Of a stretch of 64,000 nt of DNA, positions 24,365 to 32,986 are shown piece by piece. Source of the stretch: Hypoxylon rubiginosum (taxonomy: Eukaryota; Ascomycota; Sordariomycetes; Xylariales; Hypoxylaceae); contig CADCXA010000031.1 of assembly GCA_902806565.1 (NCBI GenBank), positions 434,001-498,000 of the forward strand, in the 5' to 3' direction. Both the position numbers and the translations under genes were made by a program. Positions within the stretch are counted from its first letter, which is position 1. Each line of letters starts with the position of its first letter. A model generated the notes under the pieces. That model worked only from the letters and a program-made list of their open reading frames with translations. It did not search any database and had not been told where the DNA came from.

Positions 24365-25298
24365 CTTGTAATAGTATAGAGACGGAGGATGTAATCAAAG
24401 TAATCAAAGATGTAACTTGATGTTGACAACTAGATTTTGGACGTGTGGGTGGATGGTTCGACGGAGGTTTCTCAGCAGAAGGAAAGTAGGAGTTTGAGTA
24501 ACAGGCTGAAATAATCTGGACCTAGGTATTTGATGTTTGCAGATGGTCCTGGAGTCAGCGTGGAAGTATTGCAGCCTAAAAGTTAGGAGTCGCATCTCAG
24601 GCCGCATTTTATGACTTGTCGTCCAGAGCGATTGGAAGGGTGCATGATAAGAAGGCGAAGTACCTACCCGTAGATACCTAAGCCACCTACGAATAGAGAA
24701 GAAGTACTTTGTGAATTGTCATATCATATATATCATATCATATCAATAGTACCTACCTACATATAGTACCTACCTACATATATAGGTAGTGTACGCCATA
24801 TTGAGCCTTACTGGACGCCTCTTGCAGCATACCTACCTAGGTACTTAGGTATCCAACTTACCTATCAGCCAGTTAGAGACATCTCGACGCCTCTAAAGGT
24901 ATGAAGACGGGGACGAGCATCATTCACACGTCAATGCTGTTACCTACTTGTGACAACTCACCGGTAGAATGCATTGCAGCCTGTGCGACCACGATATGAA
25001 GGTACCTAGTACTATGTAGACGGGAGTAACTTATAAGACACCTTTAATATACATGCGGTGCAGTACGGCCGCCCGGGTGGCTCTACGTGCCGGGTTTCAT
25101 TAGATATTAGAGGTGGCTGTGCACAGGGCTTAGCAAAGGGTTCACCAACAACTCGACACTTCATCAACATTTAACTCGCCTCGCCGACAGTAGAAAGCTT
25201 GTTCTTCACCTCTACTTTCTAGTGAGCCATCGTCATTTAAACTCTCTTTTGCACCACGTTACCCTCTCTCTTAGAACCTAATAGCACTATCAATACCC
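24365..25298. other. Divergent intergenic region with CCTAGGTA palindromes
   Basis: Shared upstream region of the giant minus-strand gene and the plus-strand DUF3632 gene. Repeated TACCTACCTACATA and CCTAGGTACTTAGGTA elements lie at 24745-24860. A pyrimidine-rich leader precedes 25299. No gene seen. Confidence 0.55.
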
Positions 25299-26253
25299 AT
25301 GTCAGGCCAGACACTTAGCTTTGAACGTCTCCGGGACGAACAGCTTAGCCTACTGTCAACTAAAGATGAACTGGACATTCTTGATTTGTTTGAGTCAGTC
25401 ATGAGCTCCTCGCCCGACCCGGATGTTGAAGAAACATCACAGCGCTTTGTGGACGGCTTAATTAAGCTTGCCCCCGGAAAAACACTTGGAGATCAGTCTC
25501 TTCCACGCAGCACATGGTCCGCTCTGAATCGCATCGCAGGCTGCATAGACCATAGACATTATGGTCAAGATGTTCTTGTCACCACTGTTCGTAAGCTGAA
25601 TGGAGTTGAGGGATGGAAGGGCTTGCCAGAGATCTGGATTGGGATAAGAGAAAGCTGGAATCTAAGTAAGATGTGCCATGCTTGAACCTAGCCAATGGAT
25701 CTTTCCAATGGCCATCTACTAACAATATATGATTATAGGTCCTACTTACAACCTTGAGGCTAAAGACGAAAGGGAGTTTACAGCTAAAGAGTGGCTGAAT
25801 CTCAATTCTTTTGCTGCCAGGCTGTATAACGGCCCCCATGTTGGGTCTCTCGCTCTCTTCGCTATCTACCAACTGTCTGAAGGCCTAGAAGGAGAACCGA
25901 AAAGTCACGATCGGCCCGAACCAGAAACTCGCCTTCAAGTTTCATGCGAGTGGGTAGTACAAAGTGGATGGCGATTGATGCGAGAATCGTTGCTTGGCAC
26001 ATACGCAGATCCAACGGAGAAATTAGCGTCAAGATACTCCAACCCTTACTCTATAGGGCCCTTGTTTACCGGGCTAAGAGGGTTTAGTCTTGAGCGGTGG
26101 GGGTTCTGGAAGCGTCGACTGGTCGAGTTACGTGAAGATAACATATATGGCGAGGTTACTTATAAGTTGATTGATGAAGCTATCGAGGCGATGACAGGGA
26201 TTGAGAAGGACACCTTGAAGAAATCCTATATAGATGTGTTATCTCCTTCATAA
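25299..26253 (+). CDS. DUF3632 family protein, 293 residues
   Basis: Two exons, 25299-25665 and 25739-26253. The 73-bp intron has a GTAAGA donor, a CTACTAACA branch site and a TATAG acceptor, and the join is in frame. The protein is soluble and mostly helical in appearance. It has the family's pattern of a short N-terminal helix pair, then WSALNRIAGCIDH, later FAARLYNGPHVGSLALFAIY and a C-terminal Trp-rich block (SLERWGFWKRRLVEL). DUF3632 proteins are restricted to filamentous fungi and have no known function. Its probable 3' UTR carries a sequence complementary to the mRNA of the divergent giant gene (see 26341-26437). An AATAAA signal lies at 26550. Confidence 0.82.
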
Positions 26254-26340
26254 GGATATTTACAAGCTGGCGGCATAGAAATATGGATCCAATGCCACAA
26301 GTGAGCATTATTAGAGCTTCTTAAATAGCTACATACATAT

Positions 26341-26437
26341 GTAGTCTTGTGAGTCGTGGACAAGGTCAACTCTACAAAGCCAAGGAGAGACTGGGGAACG
26401 GGTTGGCTGAGTTTCTTGCGTCGATGAGAAAGCTTCG
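26341..26437. repeat. Diverged duplicate of an internal segment of the giant DUF3638 gene
   Basis: The stretch 26349-26437 matches 23281-23369 in the same orientation with 8 mismatches in 89 bases by my count, and the similarity extends a few bases upstream. Seven of the eight changes are transitions. The original lies inside the coding exon of the minus-strand giant gene. This copy is therefore on the plus strand as antisense-like sequence, downstream of the DUF3632 stop and ahead of AATAAA (26550). It cannot encode the protein. It is either a small segmental duplication or a functional antisense element. Confidence 0.9.
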
Positions 26438-26698
26438 CTTTGTTGTATCTCGAAATGCGGGCACGTCTGTATTATGTACATGTAGCATTGGAAGAAATAT
26501 GAATATGTATCTAAGAGCTCTAATGGCTTGCATATGCATTTATCAGAAGAATAAATAGCCTTAACTTTACGATTGATTGGTCAATTATTATCCCACTTTA
26601 TTACCCTCTCCACTTTCGCGACATCGCGACTGGACTATCAACACAGCTCGCCATCGTAACTATCAACACAGCTTGCTATCGTATCATTCCTTAATACA
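26438..26698. other. 3' flank of the DUF3632 gene and promoter of the DEK-C-like gene
   Basis: AATAAA at 26550-26555 is a likely polyadenylation signal for the upstream gene. The last ~60 bases before 26699 contain two similar copies of TATCAACACAGCTYGCYATCGTA, the second one right at the start codon leader. Confidence 0.5.
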
Positions 26699-28344
26699 AT
26701 GGCACCGTCGGTTGAAGCTCTCGAGAAGGATCTCCGCAATGGGGTTCGCGCCGTTGTTGCCGAAGGCGGCTGGGAGGATGTTACCGTGAACAATGTCCGC
26801 CAGCATGTAGAGAAGAAAGGCGGGCTCAAGAAGGGCTTTTTCAAGACGGATGATTGGGAGGCGCGTAGTAAGAAGGTCATCAAGGAATATGTTGTGCGTG
26901 CTCATGCCTTTACTCGCCATTGCTACGGTACAAATCGCTAACGCGTGCTATCTAGGCCCAGTTACTAGCCGAAGAAGACGAAAAGCCGACGTCTCCTCCC
27001 CCTGCCGCTACGCCAAAGACAGAACCTAAGAATGGAATCAAGCGACATTCGAGCGACGAACCATCCCCCGCACCCAAGCGTCAGAAGAAAGCTTCTCGTC
27101 CTACTTCATCTAAGAAAGCCAAATCTAAGAAAGAGGAATCCGAATCCGAGCTGAGCGACCTGGATGACCTAAGTGAGCTCGAACAGCCTCCTAAGAAAGC
27201 GATAGCAAAGAAAGCTGCCAAGAAAGAAGACTCTGATTCCGATTTGAGCGAACTCAGTTCATCGGAGGATAAACCTCAGAAACCCAACCCTAAGAAGTCA
27301 GCACCACGTCGCAAGTCTAAGAAAGAAGAAACCGAGTCCGAGTTGAGCGACCTGGATGATTCAGAGGAAGAACCTAAGAAGAAGACGAAGGCTCCAAAGA
27401 AAGCTGCGCCACGTCGCAAGTCTAAGAACGAGGCTAAAGAAGATGAGGAAGAAGCTAGCGACTTGGGGGATTCGTCTGCGGACAAGAAGCGAAAGCGTGC
27501 AACGTCGACGAAGAAGCGGGTTATCAAGCGTGCTAAGGTGGAGTCCGATCGCGAGGATGATTTGGTTGATGAGAAGGAAGCAGCAAAGGATAAAGCCGAG
27601 TCGGATGTGGATGTCAAAGTCGATGCCAATGCCAATGCCAATGCCAATGCCAATGCTAATGCCGATACCAAGGACGAGTCTAGCACGGAGGCAAATGCGA
27701 CACGTGCATTGAACGCCGAGGAATCGGGTGAAGACACTAAGCCGAAGGACTCGGTCGATGAGGACACTAAAGCGGCCAAGGTAGATGATTCTGACTCGGA
27801 ATTATCATCCGTTCTCGACGAGCCGCCTCCCAAGAAGCGCAAATCCAAAGGGTCGAAGGAAGCACCGAAGCCGAAGCAGACAAAGGAGTTGTCCAGTGAC
27901 GAGACAGAGATCAGAAAGTTGCAAGGACAGCTAGTTAAGTGCGGGATTCGCAAGATATGGGGGATCGAACTCAAGAAATACGGCGACGACAGCAAAGGCA
28001 AGATCCGACACCTCAGGGAAATGCTTCGAGATGCGGGGGTCGACGGCCGGTTCTCCGAAGCAAAGGCAAAGGAGATCAAGGAAAGAAGAGAGCTGATGGC
28101 GGACCTGGAGGCCGTCACCGAAATGAATCGCAACTGGGGTAGCGGACGTGGCGCAGGTCGTGCTTCCAGGAGTAAGATTGTCAAGAAGTCCTTGAAAGAC
28201 GATTCCGATAACGAGGATGACGCCAATGAGGGCCATGATGACGAGGATGAGGCTGAGGTTGAGGACGGTGTCAAGGCCAATCCACGGGTGTCGAAGCGAA
28301 TGGCCGATTTGGCATTTCTTGGGGATGATAGCGAGTCGGATTAG
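26699..28344 (+). CDS. DEK-C-like, lysine- and acid-rich chromatin protein, 527 residues
   Basis: Exons are 26699-26893 and 26956-28344; the 62-bp intron has a GTGCGT donor and joins in phase 0. Residues 1-65 form a compact helical domain (KDLRNGVRAVVAEGGWEDVT, then VRQHVEKKGGLKKGFFK) resembling the DEK C-terminal DNA-binding fold. A long disordered centre follows with repeated SELSDLDD and basic PKKA/APRRKSK tracts, like nuclear-localisation and acidic histone-binding segments. A six-base repeat (GCCAAT) encodes an Asn-Ala run at about residues 288-301. The C-terminal domain (about 375-440: ETEIRKLQGQLVKCGIRKIW and following) is helical and probably conserved. The role is likely nuclear, in chromatin or transcription. 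That is inference from composition and the N-terminal domain. The exact family is not certain. Confidence 0.8.
27625..27664. repeat. Hexanucleotide repeat GCCAAT encoding Asn-Ala
   Basis: Consecutive GCCAAT units with one GCTAAT variant, in frame inside the DEK-C-like gene. The unit length of six keeps frame if the copy number changes, so the locus could vary in length between strains. Confidence 0.9.
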
Positions 28345-28469
28345 GTCAGGAGACATCCATGGGCGTGCATATGTAAGTTGATAGATTGAGGATCAAGTGT
28401 ATTGGTCCTGAATACGCTACTAGCAAAATAATGTGTACGATGGGTTGGCAGAATTCATTATATCGAGAT

Positions 28470-28760
28470 CTATCTGCTAGCATTCATCTTCTGAGCAATC
28501 AGACTGAAGACGGCAACTGAGCCCATGAATAGGACGGCATTGTAGAACTAGGACACCCAATGCAAGTGAGCTTATTGAAGATCGACGCCGAAATTCGTAG
28601 AATATGACAGCACTTACAGCCTTGCGTGATACTTCTCTCTCCTCGTCGTCTGATCTCGCCTCAATGAAGAGTCGGCGGAGATTTGGGAAATTCGCCTAGA
28701 ATATCCATTATTAAGAGTTAAAGATTCTAATTCCAGTGCAACTGGTTGCCAGCTTACCAT
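28470..28760 (-). CDS. Small single-pass membrane protein, 52 residues, start codon alone in first coding exon
   Basis: Read on the minus strand from an ATG at 28760 that is immediately followed by a GTAAGC donor, so coding exon 1 is only three bases. Exon 2 is 28695-28618 and exon 3 is 28547-28470, each 78 nt. The introns are 62 and 70 bp with TCTAG and CCTAG acceptors, and both joins are in phase 0. Residues 2-27 are polar and charged (ANFPNLRRLFIEARSDDEER). Residues 28-45 form one hydrophobic segment (AVLFMGSVAVFSLIAQ), and the tail is KMNASR. This looks like a tail-anchored protein of a mitochondrial or ER membrane, similar in size to small TOM subunits, but I do not recognise the family. 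A start in a further upstream exon is possible, since an AG lies just before 28781. Confidence 0.6.
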
Positions 28761-29188
28761 CTGATGTTGGACACCGAATGTCTATCGTGTACCTAGGTAG
28801 GTCGAAAACGAGGTTATCAATTATATCGATATCGATATCGATATCGAATGTGTGTGACGTTCAGGACGTTAAAGGAGCTTAGCCCCACTATCAAGCCTCA
28901 GCTGTGGCTGACGCTTCTCCAGGTGTCAACAAGGGGAAAGCTGGGCAGCATCTCTTTCAATTAAAGTGTTCCCATGTAAATTGTACAACCCACAGCCTTC
29001 AATAACTCTTTATATACAACGCATTTTACCAACGAGCATTCGCAGTTGAGATTATCACCAGAAAGAGGTTGAATGTGCTTGTACTAGCCCTTAAAGGGCC
29101 TCCTGTACTCCTCACCCTACATTTCGCCTCCTTCTACGCTTCATAAATTCCATACACGATAAACGATAAACGATACACGATACCAAGC
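28761..29188. other. Divergent promoter region with an ATCGAT palindrome run
   Basis: Lies between the small membrane protein (minus) and the beta-adaptin gene (plus). Four tandem ATATCG units at about 28824-28847 form a self-complementary run. A CCTAGGTAGG palindrome is at 28791-28800. Overlapping ACGATAAACGATAAACGATA sits just before the adaptin start. Confidence 0.5.
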
Positions 29189-31593
29189 ATGTCGGCGGTC
29201 AGTCGCATTCGCGGCGCCTTCGCCGTGCCTCGAAAAGGCGAGACGTTTGAGTTGCGAGCTGGCCTGGTATCTCAATATGCGTGGGAGCGAAAGGAGTCCA
29301 TCCAGAAGACCATCATGGCAATGACATTGGGTAAGGACGTGTCACAGTTATTCCCGGACGTCCTCAAGAACATCGCGACCGCCGATTTGGACCAGAAGAA
29401 GCTAGTCTACCTCTACTTGATGTGAGTCGCCGATTAACCTGATTAACGTCCATAGTGGAATCTGTCAAGGTGGTGAGCTCATCAGTAGTTTAGGAACTAT
29501 GCGAAATCGCACCCCGACCTGTGTATTCTCGCCGTCAACACCTTCGTTCAAGACTCGGAAGATCCGAACCCCCTCATCAGAGCACTGGCTATCAGGACAA
29601 TGGGTTGTATTCGGGTAGACAAGATGGTGGATTATATGGAGGAGCCTCTACGAAAAACATTACGAGACGAGTCACCGTACGTACGGAAAACGGCTGCTAT
29701 TTGCGTCGCGAAACTATTCGACCTGAACCCATCGATGTGCATAGAAAATGGATTCTTAGAAATACTCCAGGAGATGATCGGAGACCCCAACCCGATGGTA
29801 GTGGCGAATTCGGTGCAGGCCCTGGCAGAAATAACCGAGACGGCACCCGAGACGAGGGCGTTGGTAATAACGCCGGCAACGCTTAAGAAGTTGCTGATGG
29901 CCCTGAACGAGTGCACGGAATGGGGTAGGGTAACGATCCTTTCGACCCTGGCAGACTATCCACCCCAGGACGTCAAAGAGTCAGAGCACATATGCGAACG
30001 AGTAGCACCCCAGTTCCAACACGTGAACCCGAGCGTCGTCCTCGCCGCCGTCAAGGTAGTATTCATTCATATGAAGTATGTCAACGCCGATCTTGTCCGG
30101 CAATACCTCAAGAAGATGGCACCTCCCCTAGGTTAGTATGCTTCACCCTTTGCTAGGATCATGCTAATTTGTGCAGTCACCCTTATCGCATCAGCCCCCG
30201 AAGTCCAGTACGTTGCGTTACGAAATATCGACCTCTTGTTACAAGCCAAGCCCGACATCCTAAGTAAAGAACTGAGAGTGTTCTTCTGCAAGTACAACGA
30301 CCCGCCGTACGTTAAACTGCAAAAACTCGAGATCATGGTGAGGATAGCGAACGAGAAAAACTTCGAACAATTACTGGCTGAGTTGAAGGAGTATGCGTTG
30401 GAAGTGGATATGGATTTTGTCCGAAGAGCTGTGAAGGCGATCGGGCAGGTCGCGATCAAGATCGAGAGCGCAAGCGAAAAATGCGTCAACGCGCTACTGG
30501 ACTTAATTGCCACCAAGGTTAACTATGTGGTCCAAGAAGTCATCGTGGTAATCAAAGACATCCTCCGAAAGTACCCTGGCTACGAAGGAGTAATTCCGAC
30601 GCTCTGCGACCACATTGACGAGCTAGACGAGCCTAACGCAAGGGGTTCGCTGATATGGATTGTTGGCGAATACGCGGAGAAGATAAACAATGCCGATGAG
30701 ATTTTGGCGAGCTTCGTGGATGGCTTCATGGAAGAATTCACGCAGACACAACTTCAGACTTTGACGGCGGTCGTCAAATTGTTCTTGAAAAAGCCAAGCA
30801 ACAACCAGGGGCTAGTGCAAAAGGTTCTGCAAGCGGCAACGGCAGAAAACGACAACCCAGATATTCGAGACCGAGCTTACGTCTATTGGCGACTCCTATC
30901 AGGCGATCTCGATGTTGCAAAGGTACCGTTTCCCTAAATTCTCCCTTATTTCTTGGCTATTGAGCTAACAGATCCCAGAACATTGTCCTGTCGCAAAAGC
31001 CAGCTATCTCTACAACCATGACGAGCTTACCGGCAGCTTTACTCGAGCAGCTTCTCGGTGAACTGTCGACATTAGCCTCAGTCTACCACAAGCCCCCGGA
31101 GTCTTTCGTTGGAAAAGGACGCTATGGCGCCGACGAGATTCAGCGCGCAGCCATCCAGGAACAGCGGCAAAACGCGGCCGACAACCCCATTGCCGCATCG
31201 GTTGCCGGCGGTCAGAACGGGACACCGGCACAGAGCAATATCGAAAACCTCTTGGATATCGACTTCGATGGCGCCGCCCCGGCGTCGCAGGAACATAATT
31301 CGGCATCTGCTACGCCGGAGCGCGTGGCAAGCCCGGCTGGCGGCACTACTCCGTCGGGCGGAATGGCGGATATGATGGGTCTATTCGACGCGCCGCCGCC
31401 GCCGCCGCAGCAACAAAACAGCTTCGCGGGTGCCAGCGGTGGTGGCATGAACGATATCATGAACGGATTCGAAGGGCTGGATCTGAGCGGATCAAGCCAG
31501 CCGCCGCCGGCATCGGTGCAGCTGGGCCACGGGGCTGGAGGCGCGGAGCAGAAGAAGGGTTCGAATAACGATGACCTGCTGGGTCTCTTCTAG
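29189..31593 (+). CDS. AP-1 adaptor complex beta subunit (beta-adaptin), 743 residues
   Basis: Four exons: 29189-29421, 29494-30131, 30177-30922 and 30979-31593. The introns are 72, 45 and 56 bp, and all joins keep frame. The 45-bp intron still has a TGCTAAT branch site. The protein starts as typical beta-adaptins do. Its HEAT-like trunk shows strong family motifs ([62 protein letters not shown]). The trunk ends near residue 590. The C-terminal ~150 residues are a Gly/Pro/Gln-rich hinge with clathrin-box-like LLDIDF and DDLLGLF at the extreme end, and the ear domain is absent, as in other fungal AP-1 beta chains. Family knowledge: it links clathrin to cargo and to gamma, mu and sigma chains at the trans-Golgi and endosomes. 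Confidence 0.95.
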
Positions 31594-32233
31594 GCGAAGC
31601 GGAACCCGCGGCTCCCCGACCGGCCGGAAACGCATAACCCCTGGGCCGACGCAGACGGTCACCGACGGAAGAACGACGGGAAGGACTTGTTGGATCTATG
31701 ACGGAGCGGATTACGGCGAGGGGTTTGCGGGGAGAAAGCCATGCCCGTGTGTGTATTTAAGGAATGACTGGGAGGAAAAGAAACAGTACCGCGACAAAAC
31801 CTACCGGGTGTACTGGTATATATCATGAGTTGGCAACGGGAGCAGAGCAGAGCCAAGACTAGCTTTGTAGAAAAGAAGACATCATGATGCAAGAGACCGT
31901 ATTCCCGTTTTTTCAAGTAATAATCCATTGCCTATTGCTGTACGCCTTGCTTAATGCCTGCCTGTCAATCTAGACTTGGGTCTCTTCCTTTTCCCTTTTC
32001 CTAGAATAGGAGGCTTATTCAATCGAAGTGAATAGATAGAGGTACAGAATTACGCCCCCTTTTTTTCCCCGGATGGCTGAGTATCCCGGATGGCAGAGTA
32101 TCCCGGATGACAGAGTATTGGTATCGCGCGACCTGATCAGACCCCATTATCTCTCTCTGTTTCTCTCGGTCTCTCCCTCTTCCTTCCTTTCTCCCCCTTT
32201 CTTCCCCTTTCTCACTTCGCCTCCGTCTCTGCC
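31594..32233. other. Convergent 3' region with a 17-bp tandem repeat
   Basis: The 3' flanks of the adaptin gene (plus) and the BolA gene (minus). Three near-identical 17-bp units (CCCGGATGGCWGAGTAT type) lie at 32068-32118, followed by a pyrimidine-rich stretch at 32148-32215. No gene seen. Confidence 0.6.
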
Positions 32234-32623
32234 TCACGCAGTCGTCCCCGTAACATGTCCGTTCTCTAGCCCGGCCGTGGGCGGAGCGCTGCTGGCCTTA
32301 TCTCGCTCCCACTCGGCGGGCGTCTGGCACTTGGCACTCCAGGCGTGTATCGACTTGATCTCGTCCTTGAGCGCAGCATTGACGGTGCGATGGCGCTTCA
32401 GGCTGTTCTGGCCTTGGAACTCGGGCGACACGATCAGCGACGAGAAGGACTGGCCACAACCACCTAGTGAGTTTTTTCACGACGGTTAGTGAATTTGCGA
32501 AAAGGACAAATAAAGGGGGGAGAGGAACATACCAGACATGTCGGTGACCTCGACGTGAACTATCTTCAGGCGCTCCGTCAGTGCCGCCTTGAGAGAGGCT
32601 TCCGTGATGGTGACTTCAGCCAT
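32234..32623 (-). CDS. BOL2: BolA-like protein, Bol2/Fra2 type, 106 residues
   Basis: Exons are 32623-32533 and 32463-32234 on the minus strand. The 69-bp intron has a GTATGT donor and a CACTAG acceptor, and rebuilds the family block DMSGGCGQSF. The BolA fold follows (SFSSLIVSPEFQGQNSLKRH, then RTVNAALKDEIKSIHAWSAK), with the conserved Cys in GGCGQ and the His of the KRHR signature. Both can serve as iron-sulfur ligands with a monothiol glutaredoxin. The C-terminal tail (CQTPAEWERDKASS and beyond) is slightly extended and polar. There is no mitochondrial presequence, which favours the cytosolic Bol2/Fra2 class over Bol1/Bol3. Family knowledge: Bol2 with Grx3/4 relays iron status to transcription factors. 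Its upstream region carries a dense group of GATA motifs (see 32700-32830). Confidence 0.92.
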
Positions 32624-32720
32624 GTCGTCGGTTATGCTTTCTTCTCGATGATGGTTAATAGATGAGCTAAAGTCGTGCTGTAACTGACCGTTATAGGGTT
32701 ACCCCGCGATGACGAAATTG

Positions 32721-32826
32721 GATATCGGCCAAAACGATGAGATGTTACCGATAATCACTTATCCGTTTGCGGGGTATCCCTGCTTCGATAAACAATATCC
32801 GGTATCCGATAAGGGTTAGAGATACC
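32721..32826. promoter_or_regulatory. Cluster of GATA/TATC motifs in a divergent promoter
   Basis: Between the BolA gene (minus) and the FunK1 kinase gene (plus). CGATAA occurs at 32749-32754, 32786-32791 and 32807-32812. TTATCC is at 32759-32764, and further GATATC/GTATCC/AGATAC cores are interspersed. The pair GATAATCACTTATC is an inverted repeat. Fungal GATA factors read HGATAR and include nitrogen and iron regulators. That any of them binds here is inference. Confidence 0.45.
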
Positions 32827-32986
32827 CCCGCACGTGCCACAAACCGGGACCGTGTCACACCAAGCTGGAACACCAAACCGGATTTGTTTTCGTCTCCAAC
32901 CTAAACCGTAAACTGATCCCAGCTTGCATGACTAGTAGAACCACACCACGCACATCTATCCCCACGCCCCGATACTAGCCAGCATT

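Noticed and set aside
27276..28280. 334-codon antisense open frame within the DEK-C-like gene
   Set aside because: A mirror of the Lys/Asp/Glu-rich sense frame: the Ser/Ala/Leu-rich translation is what such codons give in antisense.
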